NCBI RefSeq assembly: GCF_019429535.1
Contig: NZ_JAHXZM010000009.1
Location: 1 to 59,808, forward strand
Origin: Sphingomonas citricola
Lineage (GTDB): Bacteria > Pseudomonadota > Alphaproteobacteria > Sphingomonadales > Sphingomonadaceae
Length of the DNA: 59,808 nt
Direction of reading: 5' to 3'
Shown here: positions 53,409 to 59,808 of the stretch, piece after piece
Layout of the letters: each line of letters begins with the position of its first letter
Numbering within the stretch: the stretch's first letter is position 1
Translations under genes and position numbers: made by a program
Notes under the pieces: model-generated
What the model was told of the DNA's origin: nothing
The model's database searches: none
What the model saw: only the letters and a program-made list of their open reading frames with translations

Positions 53409-55514
53409 ATGAAGCGGATCGCGAACGGCATCCTGGCAGGAGCGCTGGCGATGGTTGCGGGTCACGGCGGTGCGATCGCGCAGCAGGCTGGATCGCCCGA
53501 CCCTCGCTCGCCCGAGTTAGCTTACACGGTAGAAGAGGGTGACAACCTCAACGCTTTCGTGCGGGCTGGGCCGGTGGCGGCGCACCTGTTGCTGCGGAAC
53601 GGCACCGATCCGCGCATCCTGGTCGCTTTTCCCGCCGGCAACAGCGGCGTGGGTCTGTGGTTCACGTCCTTGTCGCGCCCCGCGACGTGGCGCCTGCTGC
53701 GTGCGCCGCAACCGATCGCGCTGAATGACCCTCGTGGACGCCGCTTGAACGGGGTTCGTGCCGAAGCCGCGATCGATGCCGCGCAGCTCACGATCAAGCA
53801 GGCGGTGCTCTCCAACGTGCGGTTCCTGCGCGACTATCAGGCAGTCGGGCGGTTTCCCCCCGAGGTCGCCGTCGCACCCCGCATCGAGCGGAATCGCCTG
53901 ATCTGGTCGCGTGACCGCGTCGATGGTGCCGCGGGATATCGGCTCGAGGTAGAGGTAATCGCGGGCTCGATCCGCGACGGTCGGATCGTGGCGAACGGCG
54001 GTCCCATCCGATTGGCCATTGTTGCGGCGACCGGTGATGCGCCGCTGACCGGGTTGACCGAGACGGAACTGCTCGGCTCGCGCGCTGCGAACGATCCCGT
54101 CGCGCGCAATGCGCTGCGCTTCCTCAGCTACCGGGAGAAGTTTCTCGCCGGATCGTGGCGCTTCAACACCTATTTCGGGCGTGACACGCTGATGTCCTTG
54201 CGGCTGCTGATGCCGGCACTGCAACCACCCGCGATCGAAGCGGGGCTGGGCGCGGTGTTGTCGCGGCTCGCGAGCGACGGCGACGTCGCACACGAAGAAG
54301 GCTTGTCCGAATTCGCCATCATCGACCGGCGGCAGCATGCGGATGCCGGCAAGCCGGCAGGCGGGGATGATGCCGCTCCGACGCTCGATTACGCGATGAT
54401 CGACGACGATTACATGCTTGCGCCGGTCGCATCGGCGTATCTGCTCGATCACGCAAAGCCTGCTGCGGCTCGCGCCTTTCTCGCGCGTCCGATCCCCATC
54501 GTCGCGCGTCCCGGCTTCACCGAGCCTGCCGGGGCGGCGTTGATGCGCAATCTCCGCTTCGTGCTCACGCATGCGCGCGCCTTCGCTGCCGACCCGCGCG
54601 TGTCGAACCTGCTGCATTTGAAGGCCGGGCGCATGACCGGCGAATGGCGCGACAGCGAAGAAGGGCTCGGCCGCGGCCGCATCCCTTACGACGTGAACGC
54701 GGTGCTGATCCCCGCGGCGCTTGAGGCGGCTGCGAGGCTCCACCAGCAGGGACTTCTCGACACGTATATGACCGCGGCAGATCGGGTTGCATTCGCGCAG
54801 GCGACGCCGATGTCAAACGCTTGGAGAACCCACGCCCCCGCGATGTTCCGGGTGACGATGCCGTCGGCGCAGGCGACGACTCTGGTCCGCCGGTACGCCG
54901 ATCGCTTGAAGGTACCGGCCGCGCCGGCGCTCGGCGCGCTTGGCGATCAGCCGTTGACGTTTCACGCGATCGCCTTGGATGCGGATGGTCGCGCCGTGCC
55001 GATCATCAATTCAGATGAAGGGTTCGAATTGCTGTTCGGGCAGCCAACGGCAGCCGATCTCGACACCTATGTTACCGCGCTCGCGCGACCATTCCCGGCC
55101 GGGCTGATGACCGACGTCGGGTTGCTGGTCGCCAACGCCGCCTTGGCCGATCCGGTCGTGCAGGATCGGTTCGCACCCAGCGCTTATCACGGTGCGGTGG
55201 TCTGGTCCTGGCAGCAGGCGCTGTTCGCCGCCGGGCTCGAGCGGCAACTGGCGCGTAGCGATCTGCCCACCACGACCCGCGCGACCCTCGAGCAGGTTCA
55301 GGCACGGCTGTGGCGTGCGATCATCGCGACGCGGGCGGTGCAGAGTTCGGAGCTTTGGTCGTGGGCATTTAGCGATGGTCGCTACCACGTCGTGCCCTTC
55401 GGCGCCGGCAAGCGGGACGTCGACGAGTCAAACGCCGCGCAATTGTGGAGCACCGTCTATCTGGCGGTACAGCCTCCTGCCGCGCGCGTCAGCGCGCCGA
55501 CAGGAAAGCGGTAA
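53409..55514 (+). CDS. Exported six-hairpin-type protein, glycogen-debranching-like fold
   Basis: 701 aa with a Sec signal (about 25 residues, AIAQ). The segment WRFNTYFGRDTLMSLRLLMPAL matches the FGRDT motif of amylo-alpha-1,6-glucosidase and related (alpha/alpha)6 enzymes, and EWRDSEEGLGRGRIPYDVNAVLIPAAL is a typical later catalytic loop. The N-terminal ~220 residues form a beta-rich domain. Probably a periplasmic glycosidase; exact activity unknown. GAGGA precedes the ATG. Confidence 0.7.
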   Translation: MKRIANGILAGALAMVAGHGGAIAQQAGSPDPRSPELAYTVEEGDNLNAFVRAGPVAAHLLLRNGTDPRILVAFPAGNSGVGLWFTSLSRPATWRLLRAPQPIALNDPRGRRLNGVRAEAAIDAAQLTIKQAVLSNVRFLRDYQAVGRFPPEVAVAPRIERNRLIWSRDRVDGAAGYRLEVEVIAGSIRDGRIVANGGPIRLAIVAATGDAPLTGLTETELLGSRAANDPVARNALRFLSYREKFLAGSWRFNTYFGRDTLMSLRLLMPALQPPAIEAGLGAVLSRLASDGDVAHEEGLSEFAIIDRRQHADAGKPAGGDDAAPTLDYAMIDDDYMLAPVASAYLLDHAKPAAARAFLARPIPIVARPGFTEPAGAALMRNLRFVLTHARAFAADPRVSNLLHLKAGRMTGEWRDSEEGLGRGRIPYDVNAVLIPAALEAAARLHQQGLLDTYMTAADRVAFAQATPMSNAWRTHAPAMFRVTMPSAQATTLVRRYADRLKVPAAPALGALGDQPLTFHAIALDADGRAVPIINSDEGFELLFGQPTAADLDTYVTALARPFPAGLMTDVGLLVANAALADPVVQDRFAPSAYHGAVVWSWQQALFAAGLERQLARSDLPTTTRATLEQVQARLWRAIIATRAVQSSELWSWAFSDGRYHVVPFGAGKRDVDESNAAQLWSTVYLAVQPPAARVSAPTGKR

Positions 55515-56172
55515 CGGTCAGGCGGCCCGTTGTTGGATTATCGCTCAACGCCGTCTCCGGCGCGATGATCCCGCTGTGTAGCATCTGACTGCGATAGATC
55601 ACCGCTCGGTTGAAGCACGCATCAACGTATCCGATCTGCTCGAACAGCGCGTTGTCGCCGGCCATATACGCGGACGCCAAGGTCTCCAGCTGCGCGAGGT
55701 CGCGGTTGAGCTCGGCAAGGTAGCGGGGCGAGCGTGCGGCATCGATCGCCTCGAACCCGGTCGCGCGGTGGCGATAGAAGGCGGTTCCGCCGAGATCGTC
55801 GAGGCTGAGATAGTGAACCAGGGCGATGCGCGCGGGCTCCACCGCATCGACGTGGGGCAGACGCTGCGCGACACTGAGCTGGTCCGGCGGCACGGTCACG
55901 ATCGAGAAGCTCGCATCGAGGAGGCGTACACCCTGCGTGTAGCCGAACACGTCGCGCAGCGCGGTTGCGATCGCCGGATTGACCTGGCCGAGGTAATCGG
56001 CGGGCAGAATGCCCCGGATGCCGGGATAGTGGCGTGACGCGCGCGTGAAGGCGGCAGCGTTCGCAGCGGTCCGAAGGCTAGTTGGGTCGGGATGGAAGTT
56101 ATCGACTGTGACGATCGGATGTCGCTCGCTTCCGATCAGCCGCGCGCTGAGATCGGGTCGGTTCAAGACCAC
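55489..56172 (-). CDS. DUF6445 family protein
   Basis: 227 aa. It starts RHPIVTVDNFHPDP and contains HYPGIRGILPADY and YLSLDDLGGTAFYRHRATG, features of the DUF6445 family that accompanies flavin-dependent halogenase-like proteins in Caulobacterales and Sphingomonadales; the fold resembles 2-oxoglutarate oxygenases. GTG at 56172 overlaps the halogenase stop by 10 nt; TTG at 56166 (TTGA overlap) is an alternative. Function unknown. Overlaps the converging gene's 3' end by 26 bp. Confidence 0.7.
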   Translation of the reverse strand: MVLNRPDLSARLIGSERHPIVTVDNFHPDPTSLRTAANAAAFTRASRHYPGIRGILPADYLGQVNPAIATALRDVFGYTQGVRLLDASFSIVTVPPDQLSVAQRLPHVDAVEPARIALVHYLSLDDLGGTAFYRHRATGFEAIDAARSPRYLAELNRDLAQLETLASAYMAGDNALFEQIGYVDACFNRAVIYRSQMLHSGIIAPETALSDNPTTGRLTVTAFLSAR

Positions 56173-57671
56173 GGTCCGATGATACGGGCCAAGGCCTCGT
56201 CGTGACGCGGCAGGGTTGGCACGGCACGCGCGATGACGTCGGCCACCTGCTGCACTTGTGCACGGTTCGTCTGACGATCGGTAACGTCCGCGAGCGGATT
56301 GTAATCGGTCGCTTCGATCCCTTGACCATTCAGGACGGCGAGCCAGCTTGCCTCGCGAAACAGCTCGTCGGTGCCGAGCATCAGGCGCCCCGAGCGGCGA
56401 TATTGCTCCTCGCGTTCGCGCAGCGAGTCCGGCAGCGGCATCTCGCGGCAATGCTGCCACAACGGTTCGTCCTTGTCGCGGGTGGCATGGTAGTGCAGCA
56501 TCAAGAAATCCTTGATGTTGTCCATATCCGCATTGAGCAGCGCGTTGAAACGATCGGCGAGTAGTGGATCGCAATCTTTGTCCGGAAACAAGGCCAGCAA
56601 CTTGGCGATCGCGCTCTGGATCAGGTGGATGCTGGTCGATTCAAGCGGCTCCAGGAAACCGGACGCCAGCCCGATCGCGACGACATTGCCGACCCATGCC
56701 CGGCGGCGCGTGCCGGCCGTAAAACGTAGAAAGCGTGGGTCGGCGAGAGCCTCGCCGTCGAGATTGCCGAGCAGCGTCGACGCGGCCTCATCATCGCCGA
56801 GATAGTTGCTCGCGTAGACGTAGCCGTTGCCGGTGCGGTGCTGGAGTGGAATGCGCCATTGCCATCCCGCTGCGCGCGCGGTCGATCGCGTGTAAGGCGT
56901 TGTTTCTCCGGTCCGCGCACATGGTACGGCTATCGCCCGATCGCACGGAAGCCAATGCGACCAGTCCTCGAACGAGGCATCCATCACGCCGTCGATCAGT
57001 AATGCGCGGAAGCCGGAACAGTCTATGAAGAGGTCGCCACATAGCTGCTCGCCCGCCTGAGTGTAGATCGCAGTAACGAACCCCGTGGTCGGATCTTGCT
57101 CGACTGACTGAAACTTGCCTTCTACCCGGCGCACCCCGGCCGCTTCCGCGAGACCTCGCAGGTGTCGTGCGTAAAGCCCGGCGTCGAAGTGATAGGCATA
57201 GCCGAGCGTCGACAGGATCGACCGCGCCTCGCCGACCGGTTTGGCAAAGCGGTTCTCGGCAGCCAGCCTCGCCGCGAGCGAGAATTCGGACAGCGGTGAA
57301 TTTAGTCCTTCGGCCTTTGCCTTCAGCCAGCGATGATAAAAGGCGACACCCGGAAACGCGAAGCCGTACGAGCCAAACGGATGGAAGTAGCGGTGACCCG
57401 GTGCTGCCCAATCGACGAACTCTATACCCAGCTTGAAGGTTGCCTTGGTTGCACTGAGGAATGCGGCCTCATCCAGACCGATCATCTGATTGAACCAATG
57501 GATCGTCGGGATGGTCGCCTCGCCCACGCCCACTGTGCCGATCTCTTCCGATTCCAACAGTGTGACGGACAAAGCATCGCCAAAGGTGCGCGCGAGTGCT
57601 GCCGCCGTCATCCAGCCCGCGGTGCCGCCACCCAAAATGACAACGTTGCCGATCCGTCGCGCCGAATTCAT
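56163..57671 (-). CDS. Flavin-dependent tryptophan-halogenase-like protein
   Basis: 502 aa. VVILGGGTAGWMTAAAL binds FAD, TFKLGIEFVDW contains the catalytic Lys (residue 80 here, Lys79 in PrnA), GWQWRIPL is the WxWxIP motif that separates halogenases from monooxygenases, and LEPLESTSIHL carries the catalytic Glu. Key residues are therefore all present. Such genes near TonB receptors and glycosidases are common in sphingomonads and their substrate is unknown. ATG at 57671 has a GGGA 7-8 nt upstream; ATG at 57686 lacks a ribosome site. Confidence 0.88.
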   Translation of the reverse strand: MNSARRIGNVVILGGGTAGWMTAAALARTFGDALSVTLLESEEIGTVGVGEATIPTIHWFNQMIGLDEAAFLSATKATFKLGIEFVDWAAPGHRYFHPFGSYGFAFPGVAFYHRWLKAKAEGLNSPLSEFSLAARLAAENRFAKPVGEARSILSTLGYAYHFDAGLYARHLRGLAEAAGVRRVEGKFQSVEQDPTTGFVTAIYTQAGEQLCGDLFIDCSGFRALLIDGVMDASFEDWSHWLPCDRAIAVPCARTGETTPYTRSTARAAGWQWRIPLQHRTGNGYVYASNYLGDDEAASTLLGNLDGEALADPRFLRFTAGTRRRAWVGNVVAIGLASGFLEPLESTSIHLIQSAIAKLLALFPDKDCDPLLADRFNALLNADMDNIKDFLMLHYHATRDKDEPLWQHCREMPLPDSLREREEQYRRSGRLMLGTDELFREASWLAVLNGQGIEATDYNPLADVTDRQTNRAQVQQVADVIARAVPTLPRHDEALARIIGPWS

Positions 57672-57737
57672 CTGCTTTCCCGTCATGAACTAAATTTCAG
57701 ACATCTTTACTTTTGTAAAACAAGCCCCAATCCAATG

Positions 57738-57761
57738 GCTAGCCGATCGTGCTAGCCGATC
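57738..57761. repeat. Two direct copies of GCTAGCCGATC upstream of the halogenase gene
   Basis: GCTAGCCGATC at 57738-57748 and 57751-57761, 13 bp apart. They lie 67 bp before the halogenase start in the AT-rich gap 57672-57878, and may be tandem binding sites for a regulator of the halogenase/DUF6445 pair. Confidence 0.55.
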
Positions 57762-57878
57762 TGTTTAAAATATTAATAAGCATGGGTAGAACTGGCGTTT
57801 GCGATCACCCATCACCCGGGGATTGTAAATCCTGTTTTTTCGTGAGGCCACTCTACTCGAAAGCACGAATTTTGGTGA

Positions 57879-59527
<1,649 letters not shown>

Positions 59528-59531
<4 letters not shown>

Positions 59532-59808
59532 GCCGCTTGCCTTTTCTTCAGCCCGAAGAAGGCAGGACCCGACCAGCGCGTACCAGTGATCGCGCGTGCG
59601 ACCTCGGACAGCGAACCGTACGTCCGCTCCTCCCAGCGGATCACCTGGTCCTCGCCGACGGTGACGACATGCATCCGGCCTTGCCACTCACGCACCAGCC
59701 GCATGCCGGCGGACTGCGGCTGTGTTCTGGTCACGCCGCGTGCGAGCTGGTCGAGCGTGCGCGTGGTCTCACGCGACAGCCCGCCATGCGCACGCGCCTG
59801 CAGCTCCC
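59528..59808 (-). CDS. DUF2924 family protein, partial at the right edge
   Basis: The last 92 codons are in the window; the frame is open to the edge. GLSRETTRTLDQLARG, RLVREWQGRMHVVTV and AITGTRWSGPAFFGL are the typical end of DUF2924 proteins, which are almost always encoded just before a serine recombinase and probably assist it. Stop overlaps the recombinase ATG (ATGA). Confidence 0.85.

Noticed and set aside
57815..57835. GGGGATTGTAAATCC-like string resembling a tRNA-Tyr anticodon arm
   Set aside because: No acceptor stem, D arm or T arm can be found around it, so no tRNA or tRNA-derived attachment site is claimed.

Overview
The window looks like a chromosomal accessory region of a high-GC alphaproteobacterium, most likely Sphingomonas or a close relative. 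The reasons are the family of TonB-dependent receptors, the many twin-arginine exported enzymes, the flavin halogenase/DUF6445 pair, and the DUF3489-DUF2924-serine recombinase modules common in sphingomonads. This placement comes from gene content only; there is no rRNA or other marker in the window.

Positions 1-31 kb form a uronate/pectin-type sugar utilisation locus. A LacI-family regulator (12185-13210) sits in the middle. Around it lie uxaA-uxuB (leftward) and uxaC, an RpiB-family isomerase, kduD, kdgK and a carboxylesterase (rightward). A second leftward operon encodes an FAH-fold hydratase, an ExuT-like transporter, a 1257-aa LamG protein of unknown function, a DUF885 protein and a GH43 enzyme. 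A periplasmic cupin and a TonB receptor plus esterase follow. A 14-bp motif (GGTAACCGGTGTCA or its reverse complement) occurs five times, each time in front of one of these units, and is the likely LacI operator. Uronates would be isomerised and reduced to 2-keto-3-deoxygluconate (KDG), and unsaturated uronates would reach KDG through the isomerase and KduD. KDG would then be phosphorylated by KdgK; the KDPG aldolase is not in the window. A separate oxidative branch (KGSA dehydrogenase and KdgD at 23.7-26.5 kb) would feed 2-oxoglutarate, with a LysR regulator, an esterase, an unknown 606-aa exported protein, a GudP-like transporter and a second TonB receptor next to it. No recognisable polysaccharide lyase or GH28/GH105 enzyme is present, so the two large unknown exported proteins are candidates for depolymerising enzymes.

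Positions 35.4-45.7 kb are a patchwork. An IS6-family element lies directly against the end of the second TonB receptor gene and cuts off a retron-type reverse transcriptase. Just upstream of that RT is a 119-nt inverted-repeat-bounded segment with the layout of a retron msr-msd RNA. Then come a Crp/Fnr regulator diverging from an esterase/catalase-like/MRJP-like/membrane-protein cluster, an orphan membrane protein, a relic of the C-terminus of a serine recombinase, an FAD monooxygenase and a glutathione S-transferase relic.

Positions 45.7-57.7 kb carry a second sugar-related group: a membrane PQQ glucose dehydrogenase, a GH3 enzyme divergent from a third TonB receptor, a six-hairpin-type protein, and the tryptophan-halogenase-like/DUF6445 pair. 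The right edge is a serine recombinase with a partial DUF2924 gene. The left edge has the first codons of a DUF3489 gene in the same orientation, so the region appears to lie between two copies of the same recombinase module.
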